From Anaerolineales bacterium (GTDB lineage Bacteria; Chloroflexota; Anaerolineae; Anaerolineales; UBA4823), in NCBI GenBank assembly GCA_020060465.1, contig JAGVAD010000036.1, forward strand, positions 1-41,261: 41,261 nucleotides of DNA. The letters run 5' to 3'. Both the position numbers and the translations under genes were made by a program. Below are positions 24,733 to 33,092 of this stretch, in pieces; position 1 is the first letter of the stretch; each line of letters begins with the position of its first letter. The notes beneath the pieces were generated by a model. It saw nothing but the letters and a program-made list of their open reading frames with translations. It was not told the DNA's origin and made no database searches.

Positions 24733-27042
24733 ATGGAACACAGATTAACTTCTCCTACTATTAACCGCATTGCATTTGTTGGGAATTACTTGCCGCGCCA
24801 GTGCGGCATCGCCACATTCACCACTGACTTATGCGAGGCTTTGGCTGCTGAATACAGTGAAACCAATTGCATTGCTCTTCCCGTGAATGACACAAAAGAC
24901 GGCTACGCTTATCCATCCCGGGTGCGATTCGAACTGGTAGAAAAGGATATTAACTCTTATCGCAGCGCCGCTGATTTTCTGAACATCAATAACGTGGATT
25001 TGGTTTGCCTGCAACACGAATATGGCATCTTCGGCGGACGAGCCGGCAGCCACATCCTGGCGCTGTTGCGCGAATTACGCGTGCCGATCGTTACCACCCT
25101 GCATACAGTGCTACGTGATCCCGATCCCGATCAGCGATGGGTGTTAGAAGAAATTGCCGCGCTGTCGGATAGATTGATTGTCATGAGCGCACGCGCGCTA
25201 GAGTTTATGCAAGAAATCTATCGAACGCCAGCAGAAAAGATTGACCTGATTCCGCATGGCATTCCAGATGTTCCATTTGTAGATCCGGCGTTTTACAAAG
25301 ACCAGTTCGGCGTAGAAGGCCAGATCGTCTTGCTTACTTTTGGATTGCTCTCTGCCAACAAAGGGATCGAGAACGTGATCGCCGCTCTGCCGACGATTTT
25401 GAACAAACATCCTAACGTGGTGTACATCATCCTCGGCGCAACGCATCCACACGTCAAACGACGCGAAGGCGAAACGTATCGGCTAACCCTGCAGCGGCTG
25501 GCTCAGGAAAAAGGCGTAGAAAAACACGTAATTTTTTACAATCGCTTCGTCAGTTTAGAGGAGCTGATCAAATTTATCGGCGCGGCGGATATCTATATCA
25601 CACCCTATCTCAACCAGGCGCAGATCGTTTCCGGCACATTGGCCTATGCTCTAGGCGCGGGCAAAGCAGTGATCTCGACCCCTTATTGGTATGCCGAAGA
25701 GATGCTGTCCGAGGAGCGCGGCGTGTTAGTGCCGTTCCAAAATCCCGCCGCCCTGGCAGAACAAGTGATTGATCTATTGGACAATGAAACCAAACGACAT
25801 GCTATACGCAAACGTGCCTATCTCTTCGGGCGAGAAATGATCTGGCCGCAAGTAGCGCGCCGTTACATGGAATGTTTCCAGCGCGCTCGCGCCGAACGCC
25901 GACGGCTAAACCAGCGCAGTATCATGGTCAAAGCTCTCGATCAACGCCCAGGGGAACTACCAATCCTCAAACTCGATCACCTGCGCCGCATGACAGACGA
26001 AACCGGCATTTTGCAGCACGCTATTTTCACGATACCCAATTACGAGATGGGGTACACAACAGATGATAACGCTCGCGCCCTCATCGTGAGCGTCATTTTA
26101 GAAGAACTCGGCAACACCGAAGCCCAAGATCTGGCTTCCAAATACCTTGCTTTCTTATGGTATTCCTTCAACGATAAGACGAGACGTTTCCGCAACTTCA
26201 TGAATTATCAACGCTGCTGGCAAGAAGAGAATGGCTCCGACGACTGTCACGGGCGCGCATTGTGGGCATTGGGCGTCGTATTAGGCCGTTCAAACACGCC
26301 AGCATTCCAGAGCATGGCAAGCCGATTATTTGAGCAAGCCTTACCTGCCATTCTCGACACCACCAGCCCACGCGCCTGGGCATTCGCCCTGCTTGGCATC
26401 CATGAATATCTCCGACGCTTTGCCGGAGACCGTATGGCCAGCCAGGTTGGTAGAGAACTAGCCGAGCGGCTGTTACTGTTATATCAAAACTGTCGTTCAG
26501 ATGATTGGCTTTGGTTCGAGGATCGGCTGACATACTGCAACGCTGTAATTCCACACGCTTTACTCACCTGTGGGCAATGGTCTCTGAACCAAACGATGAC
26601 CGAGGTCGGCCTCGAGTCGCTGCGTTGGTTAGCCGATCTCCAGAGCGCGAATAGTATGGGAGGACATTTTGCCCCTATTGGCTCGAACGGCTATTATCTG
26701 CGCGGCGGCGAACGCGCTCGTTTCGATCAACAACCGATAGAGGCACAAACGATGGTCGCGGCTTGCCTCGAAGCTTACCGCATCACCGCAAACACGCGTT
26801 GGCGCAAAGAGGCTGAGCGCGCCTTTGAATGGTTCCTCGGCCGTAACGATCTTCACCTCCCACTTTATGATCCAACGACGGGTGGATGTCGCGATGGACT
26901 TCATCCCGATCGCGTCAACGAGAATCAAGGAGCAGAGTCCACCCTTGCTTTTCTGCATGCCCTACTGGAGTTGCGGCTGGTCGAGAACACACTTCAATCG
27001 GTTGAGAATACACTTCAATCTGTGGAGGCGCGCCCTCAATGA
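24733..27042 (+). CDS. GT4 glycosyltransferase fused to a helical (glycosidase-like) C-terminal domain
   Basis: 769 residues. Residues 1-395 are a GT-B fold family-4 glycosyltransferase: FVGNYLPRQCGIATFTTDLC, CLQHEYGIFGG, TTLHTVLRDPDP, DLIPHGIPDVPF, LLTFGLLSANKGIENVI, ADIYITPYLNQAQIVSGTLA and the KAVISTPYWYAEEML donor site. Residues of about 420-750 form a second, all-helical domain (TTDDNARALIVSVIL, QEENGSDDCHGRALWALG, VAACLEAYRITANTRW), reminiscent of an alpha/alpha barrel. The fused form next to GH130 suggests making or remodelling mannose-type glycans or glycolipids (inference). The C-terminus has a tandem ENTLQSV duplication (two 21-bp units). ATG 24733 follows GGAGG. It overlaps the next gene by ATGA. 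Confidence 0.9.
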   Translation: MEHRLTSPTINRIAFVGNYLPRQCGIATFTTDLCEALAAEYSETNCIALPVNDTKDGYAYPSRVRFELVEKDINSYRSAADFLNINNVDLVCLQHEYGIFGGRAGSHILALLRELRVPIVTTLHTVLRDPDPDQRWVLEEIAALSDRLIVMSARALEFMQEIYRTPAEKIDLIPHGIPDVPFVDPAFYKDQFGVEGQIVLLTFGLLSANKGIENVIAALPTILNKHPNVVYIILGATHPHVKRREGETYRLTLQRLAQEKGVEKHVIFYNRFVSLEELIKFIGAADIYITPYLNQAQIVSGTLAYALGAGKAVISTPYWYAEEMLSEERGVLVPFQNPAALAEQVIDLLDNETKRHAIRKRAYLFGREMIWPQVARRYMECFQRARAERRRLNQRSIMVKALDQRPGELPILKLDHLRRMTDETGILQHAIFTIPNYEMGYTTDDNARALIVSVILEELGNTEAQDLASKYLAFLWYSFNDKTRRFRNFMNYQRCWQEENGSDDCHGRALWALGVVLGRSNTPAFQSMASRLFEQALPAILDTTSPRAWAFALLGIHEYLRRFAGDRMASQVGRELAERLLLLYQNCRSDDWLWFEDRLTYCNAVIPHALLTCGQWSLNQTMTEVGLESLRWLADLQSANSMGGHFAPIGSNGYYLRGGERARFDQQPIEAQTMVAACLEAYRITANTRWRKEAERAFEWFLGRNDLHLPLYDPTTGGCRDGLHPDRVNENQGAESTLAFLHALLELRLVENTLQSVENTLQSVEARPQ

Positions 27043-27977
27043 ACAACAAGCATCCCGAACTCTTCCGCCGTTATAGCCACAACCCCATCTTATCCGCCGC
27101 AGATTGGCCCTACCCGGTTAACAGCGTGTTTAATCCCGGCGCTGTCCGGCTGCCAGACGGAACCACTTTGCTCTTGTGCCGTGTAGAGGATCGGCGCGGG
27201 CACTCCCATTTATGCGCCGCTCGTTCTATTAATGGCGTAGATGGCTGGCAGATTGACCCCCAACCCACCCTCTTGCCTGACCCAGAACATTACCCGGAAG
27301 AACTATGGGGAATTGAAGACCCACGTATCACCTACCTCCCAGAGTTGGGCAAGTTTGCCGTCGTCTATACCGCTTATTCACATGGCGGTCCGGGAGTATC
27401 TTTGGCGCTCACGGAAGACTTTCGCTGCTTCGAACGTTACGGCATGATCATGCCGCCGGAAGATAAAGATGCTGCCTTGCTTCCGCATCGGATCGGCAAT
27501 TATTGGGCTTTGATCCATCGCCCCATCAGTTCCCTGGGTGCGCACATGTGGATCTCTTATTCGCCTGATCTGCGCCATTGGGGGGGCCATAAGTTAATGC
27601 TCGAAGCACGACGCGGCGCATGGTGGGATGCCAACAAAATCGGCCTCTCTTCTCCGCCCATCCAAACTGAGCAAGGCTGGCTGGTGATATATCACGGCGT
27701 GCGCCAGACCGCAGCCGGCGCAATATATCGGCTTGGATTAGCACTATTTGATTTACACAACCCGGAACGTTGTTTGAAACGCAGCGATAATTGGATCTTC
27801 GGCCCAGAAGAACCCTACGAACGACGCGGTGACGTGGACAACGTCGTCTTTCCATGCGGTTATACATTAGGGACGGATGGCGATACAATCTATTTGTATT
27901 ATGGCGCGGCGGATACCAGTGTCGCTCTTGCGATCGGCAGCGTGAGCGCCCTGTTAGGGTGGCTTGAAAAACAATGA
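27039..27977 (+). CDS. GH130-family beta-mannoside phosphorylase/glycosidase-like protein
   Basis: 312 residues of a five-bladed propeller. Family motifs are RYSHNPILSAADWPYPVNSV, VFNPGAVRLPDGT, LLCRVEDRRGHSHLCAARS, GIEDPRITYLPELGKFAVVY, KDAALLPHRIGNYWALIHRP and VVFPCGYTLGTDGDTIYLYY. GH130 enzymes phosphorolyse or hydrolyse beta-mannosides; Asp in GIEDPR-type motifs is the proposed general acid. Which reaction applies here is not determined. It is translated from the same transcript as the glycosyltransferase, with a four-base overlap, so the two probably act on the same glycan. No terminator was found after its stop. Confidence 0.92.
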   Translation: MNNKHPELFRRYSHNPILSAADWPYPVNSVFNPGAVRLPDGTTLLLCRVEDRRGHSHLCAARSINGVDGWQIDPQPTLLPDPEHYPEELWGIEDPRITYLPELGKFAVVYTAYSHGGPGVSLALTEDFRCFERYGMIMPPEDKDAALLPHRIGNYWALIHRPISSLGAHMWISYSPDLRHWGGHKLMLEARRGAWWDANKIGLSSPPIQTEQGWLVIYHGVRQTAAGAIYRLGLALFDLHNPERCLKRSDNWIFGPEEPYERRGDVDNVVFPCGYTLGTDGDTIYLYYGAADTSVALAIGSVSALLGWLEKQ

Positions 27978-28002
27978 TGAGGTGGTAACAAGAGAATTTT
28001 GC

Positions 28003-28030
28003 TTGACAAATAGAAAATTAGTTCTATAAT
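28003..28030 (+). promoter_or_regulatory. Sigma-70 promoter of the PhnB-like gene
   Basis: Perfect TTGACA (28003-28008), 16 bp, perfect TATAAT (28025-28030). The AT-rich spacer makes this one of the strongest promoters in the window; the leader is about 130 nt. Confidence 0.85.
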
Positions 28031-28165
28031 AACAACACGGATAAATACCATCCTATTTATGCGATTACACCTACGGAGTAAGCGAATTCAAGCTGCATTT
28101 TTCGCCAACAGGATCCGCTATTCCACCTATTAATCAATATCATTTGAGGTCAGGAGATAACGAAA

Positions 28166-28654
28166 ATGGATAAGATTACCCCATGTCTGTGGTTCGATCG
28201 CCAGGCTGAAGAAGCTGCTCAGTTTTATACCGGCATATTCAAAAACTCGAAAATCCTGGAAGTTACCCGATACGGAGAGGCGGGTTACGATATTCATGGA
28301 ATGCCAGCGGGAACGGTCATGACAGTGGAATTTGAACTGGACGGCCAGTCGTTCACCGCGCTCAACGGAGGGCCGGCGTTCAATTTCAATGAGGCCATTT
28401 CTTTTCAAATCAGTTGCAAAGACCAGCAAGAAGTGGACTACTATTGGGAAAAACTATCTGAAGGAGGCGACGAAAGCGCCCAACAGTGCGGCTGGCTCAA
28501 GGACAAATACGGTGTTTCATGGCAAGTCGTGCCAATAGCACTGTACGAACTGCTAAGCGATCCAAATATTTCCCGCCGAGAAGAGGTAATGAAGGCTTTT
28601 CTCCAAATGAAAAAGATTGATATCGAAGAGTTGAGGCAGGTGTCCGTTAGATAG
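28166..28654 (+). CDS. PhnB-like VOC (glyoxalase/bleomycin-resistance fold) protein
   Basis: 162 residues. The opening ITPCLWFDRQAEEAAQFYTG, then MTVEFELDGQSFTALNGGP and the SEGGDESAQQCGWLKDKYGV block with SWQVVPIALYELLSDP, match the PhnB/3-demethylubiquinone-methyltransferase-like subgroup of vicinal-oxygen-chelate proteins. Members fold as paired beta-alpha-beta-beta-beta units. Most have no proven reaction, and the metal-binding residues of true glyoxalases are not conserved in this subgroup. AGGAGA lies nine bases before the ATG. It is driven by a strong promoter and followed by a hairpin, so it is probably monocistronic. Confidence 0.93.
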   Translation: MDKITPCLWFDRQAEEAAQFYTGIFKNSKILEVTRYGEAGYDIHGMPAGTVMTVEFELDGQSFTALNGGPAFNFNEAISFQISCKDQQEVDYYWEKLSEGGDESAQQCGWLKDKYGVSWQVVPIALYELLSDPNISRREEVMKAFLQMKKIDIEELRQVSVR

Positions 28655-28675
28655 TATTATCTGTTTGCAGGTCTT

Positions 28676-28713
28676 GCGCCATGACCACAGCATCCTGCTT
28701 GCGGTCATGGCGC
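28676..28713 (+). terminator. Hairpin after the PhnB-like gene (probable terminator)
   Basis: GCGCCATGACC (28676-28686) pairs perfectly with GGTCATGGCGC (28703-28713). Only a weak T-run (ATTTTC) follows about seven bases later. Confidence 0.6.
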
Positions 28714-29080
28714 TGCTGCTATTTTCTTCCTAGGCTACCGGGCAACACCGAGGGACGCAGTCGTTGCGTCATCGCCAGCGCCCATCCACTCTGTCAAAGT
28801 CAAACCGTGGATCACTGCTAGCAGTTGCTCTAAGCTTAATCGCAATTTGTCCTCCTTCATCCTGCCACAGAGGTTGCCCAATTCCCTTGCGGAATGGCTT
28901 TCTGCAAAATCGTTTGCAACCTGGATGCGTAGTGCTTAGTTTATCCCTGCATCTTACGTCCTCTCCCAGGGCAATCAACTGTATTCGTTTTGTTCCACTC
29001 ATTTGACGGAACACAAGTCGTTGAGCGACGACTCTTTTCCATCATTATGATAAAATGATTTATGCTGATAGGACAACCAA
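28714..29080. other. Gene-free stretch
   Basis: Between the PhnB hairpin and the DUF4160 remnant I see no gene I can support. Short open frames on both strands (for example minus strand 28769-29014) have no recognisable domain or ribosome-binding site. It may hold decayed sequence. Confidence 0.4.
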
Positions 29081-29318
29081 TGTCGCCAACAATTTCGATA
29101 GTAGGCCCGTATCGCTTCTTTTTCTATTCAGGCGATAGAAATGAACCGCCTCTCATCCATTAGAGTGTGACAAAAATACGGCTAAAATTTGGCTTACCCC
29201 TATCCGTTTACAATCCAACAAGGGGTTTCGTCCTGCAGAGATACGAGAAATTTTGCGACTAATTGAACGCCAACACGATCAGCTCTTGGAGCGCTGGTAT
29301 GAATACTTTGGTGATTGA
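29081..29318 (+). pseudogene. DUF4160-family gene with a single-base frameshift
   Basis: ATG 29081 (AGGA upstream) encodes SIVGPYRFFFYSGDRNEPPL and Ile-His, then a stop at 29161. Shifting frame at 29160/29161 continues the family sequence: ECDKNTAKIWLTPIRLQSNK, GFRPAEIREILRLIERQHDQ, LLERWYEYFGD, stop at 29318. The family normally reads EPPHIHVE at the junction, so loss of one base, a G before TAGAG, explains the break. About 79 residues when repaired, the normal family length. Its end overlaps the DUF2442 gene by 20 bp. DUF4160-DUF2442 pairs are common and are suspected of being toxin-antitoxin-like (from memory). Confidence 0.85.
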
Positions 29319-29604
29319 AATTCGACAGGCTCGGGCGCAAAACGTCCGCGTAAGTGAAGACGAACTTGTGGTAGAGTTGGAAGATGGGCGAACATTATCG
29401 GTGCCTCTGGCGTGGTATCCCCGCTTACTCAATGGGACTCAGGCGGAACGCCAGCATTGGCGCATGATCGGCGATGGCGAGGGGATTCACTGGCCCGACT
29501 TGGATGAGGACATCAGCGTAGAACAATTGCTTTTAGGAATCCCATCTGGGGAAAGCCAGCCATCGTTGCAACGCTGGCTGCAAGAGCGACAAAACCGGTC
29601 GTGA
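29299..29604 (+). CDS. DUF2442-family protein
   Basis: 101 residues. The core VRVSEDELVVELEDGRTLSV followed by PLAWYPRLL and IHWPDLDEDISVEQLLLGIP is the DUF2442 pattern, small proteins usually encoded beside DUF4160. The function is unproven; a role as the partner or antitoxin of the adjacent DUF4160 is a common guess. ATG 29299 lies inside the end of the DUF4160 frame, so translation normally depends on the upstream cistron. The frameshift there may alter its expression. The frame is intact and shows no decay. Confidence 0.88.
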   Translation: MNTLVIEIRQARAQNVRVSEDELVVELEDGRTLSVPLAWYPRLLNGTQAERQHWRMIGDGEGIHWPDLDEDISVEQLLLGIPSGESQPSLQRWLQERQNRS

Positions 29605-29612
29605 TTCCGCTC

Positions 29613-30254
29613 TCAATGTTGGGCAAAAAATTGTCCCAGGCCGCGAAAGCAGCCCGCGCTTAGTTTATGACCTATATCATCCACACAATAGGTCACCCGC
29701 GCGCCGGCCTTTTCAAGAATCTGCTTCGCCCGCAACGCTTGTTCCAGCGGCACCACTTCATCGCGCTGGCCGTGAGCGATAAAGGCCGCTTTACCTCGTA
29801 AGGGTTGATGTTGCGCCAGCTCTTCCGCGCCTGCTGGCATGAAACCAGCCAGGCATGCCAGCGACCTGACTCGCTCAGGATATAACAACGCCAGGCTATA
29901 CACCAGGGCTGCTCCCTGACTGAATCCCATCCAACGGATCGCGGATAAATTTACGTTGGGAAAATGGAGCGGCGACAACAGTTCCCACAACTTTTGGATG
30001 GCGGGTTGAAATTCAAAGATGTTTGGCCAACCATTCTGCGGGTTTTCTTGCCAGCCATACCCTCCCAAAGAGGTTGGATATAGCGCGCGCGGCGCAACCA
30101 GATACGCGTTTTCAGGCAAGCGCGAGGCGAAAATCCACATGACGTCCTCATCGCCGGTCCAACCGTGCAGCAACACGATAAGATCATGCGGCGCAGGCGT
30201 CTCCGGTCGGCGCACACGCAATACCCAGTCATCGAGTTCGATTCGCTCATTCAC
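29613..30254 (-). CDS. Phospholipase/carboxylesterase-type alpha/beta hydrolase
   Basis: About 213 residues. A compact serine esterase of the phospholipase/carboxylesterase (YpfH/EstB-like) group. The triad is visible: Ser112 in MGFSQGAALVY, Asp165 in HGQRDEVVP, His196 in DDIGHKLSAG. The oxyanion region is VLLHGWTGDED. No signal peptide, so it is cytoplasmic. It hydrolyses a small ester; the natural substrate is unknown. GTG 30254 is chosen: it overlaps the stop of the upstream membrane-protein gene (GTGAATGA), with AAGGAG ten bases before it. Upstream starts in the same frame would lie within that gene. It faces DUF2442 across eight bases. Confidence 0.93.
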   Translation of the reverse strand: MNERIELDDWVLRVRRPETPAPHDLIVLLHGWTGDEDVMWIFASRLPENAYLVAPRALYPTSLGGYGWQENPQNGWPNIFEFQPAIQKLWELLSPLHFPNVNLSAIRWMGFSQGAALVYSLALLYPERVRSLACLAGFMPAGAEELAQHQPLRGKAAFIAHGQRDEVVPLEQALRAKQILEKAGARVTYCVDDIGHKLSAGCFRGLGQFFAQH

Positions 30255-30480
30255 GCTTCTCTTGCTCCTTGCGTACAAGCCAGTCCAAGAGAATCAAAAA
30301 GCCCCAAACTAACACTGCCGGCGTTAACCCCAACAGGAGACAAATCAGACCCATCAACGCTGCCTCGCGTCCCCAAAAAAGATAAATCAGGCCATCGCCC
30401 AGGAAAAATACCAGCGCAAGAAAACCCAAAATCAAACGATTCTGGGTTTGCCGGGAATATTTGCGCAGGTCACGAGTCAT
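30247..30480 (-). CDS. Small two-helix membrane protein
   Basis: 77 residues with two hydrophobic segments (LILGFLALVFFLGDGLIYLF and LIYL..LLLGLTPAVLVWGFLILLDWL) and basic ends (MTRDLRKYSRQTQNR and VRKEQEKRE). I know no family for it. It is encoded between the patatin-like lipase (12 bp upstream) and the esterase (8-bp overlap). The three genes therefore form a lipid/ester-hydrolase operon in which it may be a membrane partner (inference). Confidence 0.75.
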   Translation of the reverse strand: MTRDLRKYSRQTQNRLILGFLALVFFLGDGLIYLFWGREAALMGLICLLLGLTPAVLVWGFLILLDWLVRKEQEKRE

Positions 30481-30492
30481 CGTAAAAATATG

Positions 30493-31413
30493 TCAGACCT
30501 TGAAATCCGTAGAATAGGGCAGGCGTACCTTTGGCGGCGAGTAAGGCCAAAGTTTTCTCAGCAGCCGCCGCGACCAATGAGTCGCATGATGCAGCCGCGG
30601 GAGCGCAAGCTCGGTGGCTTTCTCACCCAATAACGCAACCTGATCAACATCCACCGGATCAAGCAAACCAATGTGACGCACTGCAGGGCGAATAATTACA
30701 TCTGGCTTCTCGATCTCGAGCAGCAACTCCGTCAACAATGCGCCGCCAATGTCAATCGCCCGCATAAAAAGGTTTAAGGCCTGTGAAAATCGAAACTGAC
30801 TCACATATTTCATCAAGAAAGGCAAAGAGTTTAACATGCGCGGCTGCGTAACGCCGGCCCAGTCATCAACCGGCGGCGACAGAACCACGGCTACAACCGG
30901 TAAATCTGGCGCCAGCGCCCGCGCTACGTTGACCGGCACCGGGTTTAGCACCCCCCCGTCCACCAGTATGCGACCATTCAACTCCACTGGAGGAAAAACA
31001 CCCGGCACAGCGATGGTCGCTAAAACTGCGTCCAGCACCTTGCCGGTACGAATTACCACATGCTCGGCGGTGTTTAAATCTACCGCGGTTACTGCAAATG
31101 GAAGCCGCAGATCCTCGAAGAAACTGTCCCCTAAAGAATCTTCCAGGATTTCACGCACCCCCTTTAGCCCCAACCAGGAAGCCTTATCATCCGGCTGACG
31201 AACAAACATCTTGCTGGGTTCAACCAGTTTATAGCGATTTTGGATGCCGTCTGGGCTATAACCAAACGCGTATAAAGCCCCACAGAGGCCGCCTGCGCTG
31301 GTACCCGCTACGGCGCGGATGCGAAAGCCCGCCCGTTCCAAAGCGCGAATCACACCGATATGGGCAATGCCTTTCACTCCGCCGCCGCCTAAAGCCAGTA
31401 CAATGTCTTTCAT
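30493..31413 (-). CDS. Patatin-like phospholipase (RssA-like)
   Basis: 306 residues. The patatin domain has the oxyanion loop LALGGGGVKGIAHIG, the nucleophile Ser39 in AVAGTSAGGLCG, and the catalytic Asp152 in RILVDGGVLNPVPV, with TIAVPGVFPPVEL between. It uses a Ser-Asp dyad to release fatty acids from lipids. No membrane helices or signal; cytoplasmic or peripheral. ATG 31413 has GGAG six bases upstream. The TTG at 31425 falls in that site and is rejected. It is the first of three overlapping or closely spaced genes with a small membrane protein and an esterase. Confidence 0.94.
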   Translation of the reverse strand: MKDIVLALGGGGVKGIAHIGVIRALERAGFRIRAVAGTSAGGLCGALYAFGYSPDGIQNRYKLVEPSKMFVRQPDDKASWLGLKGVREILEDSLGDSFFEDLRLPFAVTAVDLNTAEHVVIRTGKVLDAVLATIAVPGVFPPVELNGRILVDGGVLNPVPVNVARALAPDLPVVAVVLSPPVDDWAGVTQPRMLNSLPFLMKYVSQFRFSQALNLFMRAIDIGGALLTELLLEIEKPDVIIRPAVRHIGLLDPVDVDQVALLGEKATELALPRLHHATHWSRRLLRKLWPYSPPKVRLPYSTDFKV

Positions 31414-31450
31414 TGTATACTCCAATTATGGATGCATTCTACTTGGAATA

Positions 31451-31480
31451 AAGACAAGCCGTCAAGCTTCAGGGTAAAAT
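31451..31480 (+). promoter_or_regulatory. Putative promoter with leaderless start for the 31487 gene
   Basis: AAGACA (31451-31456), 18 bp, TAAAAT (31475-31480), then only six bases (CACACC) before the ATG at 31487. No ribosome-binding site fits in this space. Confidence 0.5.
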
Positions 31481-31486
31481 CACACC

Positions 31487-31825
31487 ATGAAACATTTGGG
31501 AACCTGGGAACATCGCTTTAATAAAGAGTTGGAGATGGCGGAACGCGCCCGTGCATCTGGCAACGAAGGCATGGCGCGGGTATGTACGCGCCGCGCTGCG
31601 GGCATCGTCATTGCAGAATATCTGCGCCTGCAGGGATTAGAATTAAAGACCCATAGCGCCTATGATTATTTACGCTATCTCAGCCTGTCGCCAGACATCC
31701 CATCCGACGTAAAGAGCGTTGTTGATCATTTTCTGACGCGGATCACCCCCGATTATCGGCTGCCCGTAGAAGCGGACTTGATCGCAGAATCGCGTTGGTT
31801 GCGACAAAGACTGCTGGCCGAATAA
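31487..31825 (+). CDS. Small conserved-looking helical protein of unknown function
   Basis: 112 residues, predicted almost wholly helical: an N-terminal helix rich in Arg/Glu (RFNKELEMAERARASGNEGM), ARVCTRRAAGIVIAEYLRLQ, SAYDYLRYLS and a C-terminal DLIAESRWLRQRLL. The arrangement recalls HEPN-like helical bundles (inference), but the RNase motif Rx4-6H is not evident. No membrane segment. Translation probably starts without a leader, since a TAAAAT box ends six bases from the ATG. It is divergent from the patatin gene. I cannot assign a function. Confidence 0.72.
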   Translation: MKHLGTWEHRFNKELEMAERARASGNEGMARVCTRRAAGIVIAEYLRLQGLELKTHSAYDYLRYLSLSPDIPSDVKSVVDHFLTRITPDYRLPVEADLIAESRWLRQRLLAE

Positions 31826-31901
31826 TCTTGCTTTGGCAATCGTTCGCGAGGGCGGCATACCCCAACAGAATTGACGATCACAACACCTGTCATCCACACG
31901 A

Positions 31902-32237
31902 TCAATGGGACAGATCAATCATCATCGGTTGCACCGCTCGTCGTCGTTGCTGGCCGACCTGATGTAAAATGCCCAACAATCCTAAGAGCGTGACCATAGC
32001 ACGAATGCCTGCGATCATCAACATAGCGCCGCTTAGAATTCCTGCTAAAGACAACAGGATATATTGAACGATTTGCGTATTCGACCGTCTGGGTATTGTC
32101 TCCTTTGCCAGGCGGTTTTTTAAATTGGAAACGAAAGCCTGGCGAGGAGGCACTTCTCGCAACATGTCGCCTAAGCGACGCTCTACCCGCAACACTTCTG
32201 TCTGTGCAACTTCTGGATCAGTTCTTCTTCGCTTCAT
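31902..32237 (-). CDS. Small membrane protein, putative anti-sigma factor
   Basis: 111 residues. Residues 1-60 are soluble and basic, with LRVERRLGDMLREVPPRQAF and VSNLKNRLA, a pattern like the short cytoplasmic anchors of Chloroflexota anti-sigma proteins. Two hydrophobic helices (about 60-100: IVQYILLSLAGILSGAMLMI, then MVTLLGLLGIL) and a short tail follow. It starts three bases after the degV stop, with an AAGGGTGA site overlapping that stop. It is the third gene of the sigma-degV operon. That position supports a role in holding the sigma factor inactive at the membrane, but the sequence itself is not decisive. Confidence 0.7.
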   Translation of the reverse strand: MKRRRTDPEVAQTEVLRVERRLGDMLREVPPRQAFVSNLKNRLAKETIPRRSNTQIVQYILLSLAGILSGAMLMIAGIRAMVTLLGLLGILHQVGQQRRRAVQPMMIDLSH

Positions 32238-32240
32238 ACT

Positions 32241-33089
32241 TCACCCTTGATCCACCGGATACGCCACGATGCCGACCGTTCCCGGGCCAAGGTTCGCTGC
32301 AACACCGATGGATAACTCTGTCATGATTAGCTCATTGATATTCAGCCTTTTCTTCACCATCTCCATCAACTGGTCGCCAACATCTGGATCTTGTGCATGA
32401 ACAACTGCCGCGTTGATCAAACGCACGCCCTGTCGGCGAACAACCTCTTCCAACACGAACTCCAACGCCTTACGGCGCGTTCGAATACGATCTCCCAGCT
32501 CAAGGATTCCATCACGCAGACTGATCACAGGTTTCACATTGAGCAGCGATGCCAGCGCTGCCTGTAACGCTTTCACACGCCCGCTCCGCCGGGCATATTC
32601 CAGCGTGTTTAGCGTCAACACAATCTGCATCTTGGAGCGAATTTGCTTCAGCCGTTCCAGGATCAAGTCCAGGCTGGCGCCCAACCGCTCCATCAAGCGT
32701 GCTTCACGCGCCATATAGCCCATTCCAGCCGAACCGCACGCCGAATCGAAAGGGATAATATGATATTCATTCGACAACTCTTGGGCGGCGACTTCACAGG
32801 ATGCAAACGTGCCGGATAATTTTGAGGTGACGTGCATGGATAGAATCGTATCGCCTGGCTGAGCAATTTTGCGGTAAAAATCACTGAATTGCTGCGGGCT
32901 GGGCTGAGAAGTTTGTGGTATCACTCCAGTCTCGTCCGCCAAACGGTAAAAGTCTGCGTTGCTGAGATCTACGCCCTGAAGGAACATTCGATTGCCAAAG
33001 TGGATGTTGATAGGTATGACATGAATGTCATACTGATTCAGCCAATTGGCAGGCAAATCGCCGGCGCTATCTATAACAATCCGTAGCAT
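32241..33089 (-). CDS. DegV-family fatty-acid-binding protein
   Basis: 282 residues, the normal DegV length. The opening LRIVIDSAGDLPANWLNQYD, then PQTSQPSPQQFSDFYRK, HVTSKLSGTFASCEVAAQEL, DSACGSAGMGYMAREA, TLEYARRSGRVKALQAALAS and LLNVKPVISLRDG are family motifs. DegV/FakB proteins bind a single fatty acid and present it to a fatty-acid kinase (FakA) for phosphorylation. No fakA is in the window. It lies three bases after the sigma-factor stop; its GGAGAG site overlaps that stop codon. Placement between a sigma factor and a putative anti-sigma is unusual. Confidence 0.95.
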   Translation of the reverse strand: MLRIVIDSAGDLPANWLNQYDIHVIPINIHFGNRMFLQGVDLSNADFYRLADETGVIPQTSQPSPQQFSDFYRKIAQPGDTILSMHVTSKLSGTFASCEVAAQELSNEYHIIPFDSACGSAGMGYMAREARLMERLGASLDLILERLKQIRSKMQIVLTLNTLEYARRSGRVKALQAALASLLNVKPVISLRDGILELGDRIRTRRKALEFVLEEVVRRQGVRLINAAVVHAQDPDVGDQLMEMVKKRLNINELIMTELSIGVAANLGPGTVGIVAYPVDQG

Positions 33090-33092
33090 TTT

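Noticed and set aside
28769-29014. 81-codon minus-strand open frame
   Set aside because: No family resemblance, no ribosome-binding site, mixed composition.
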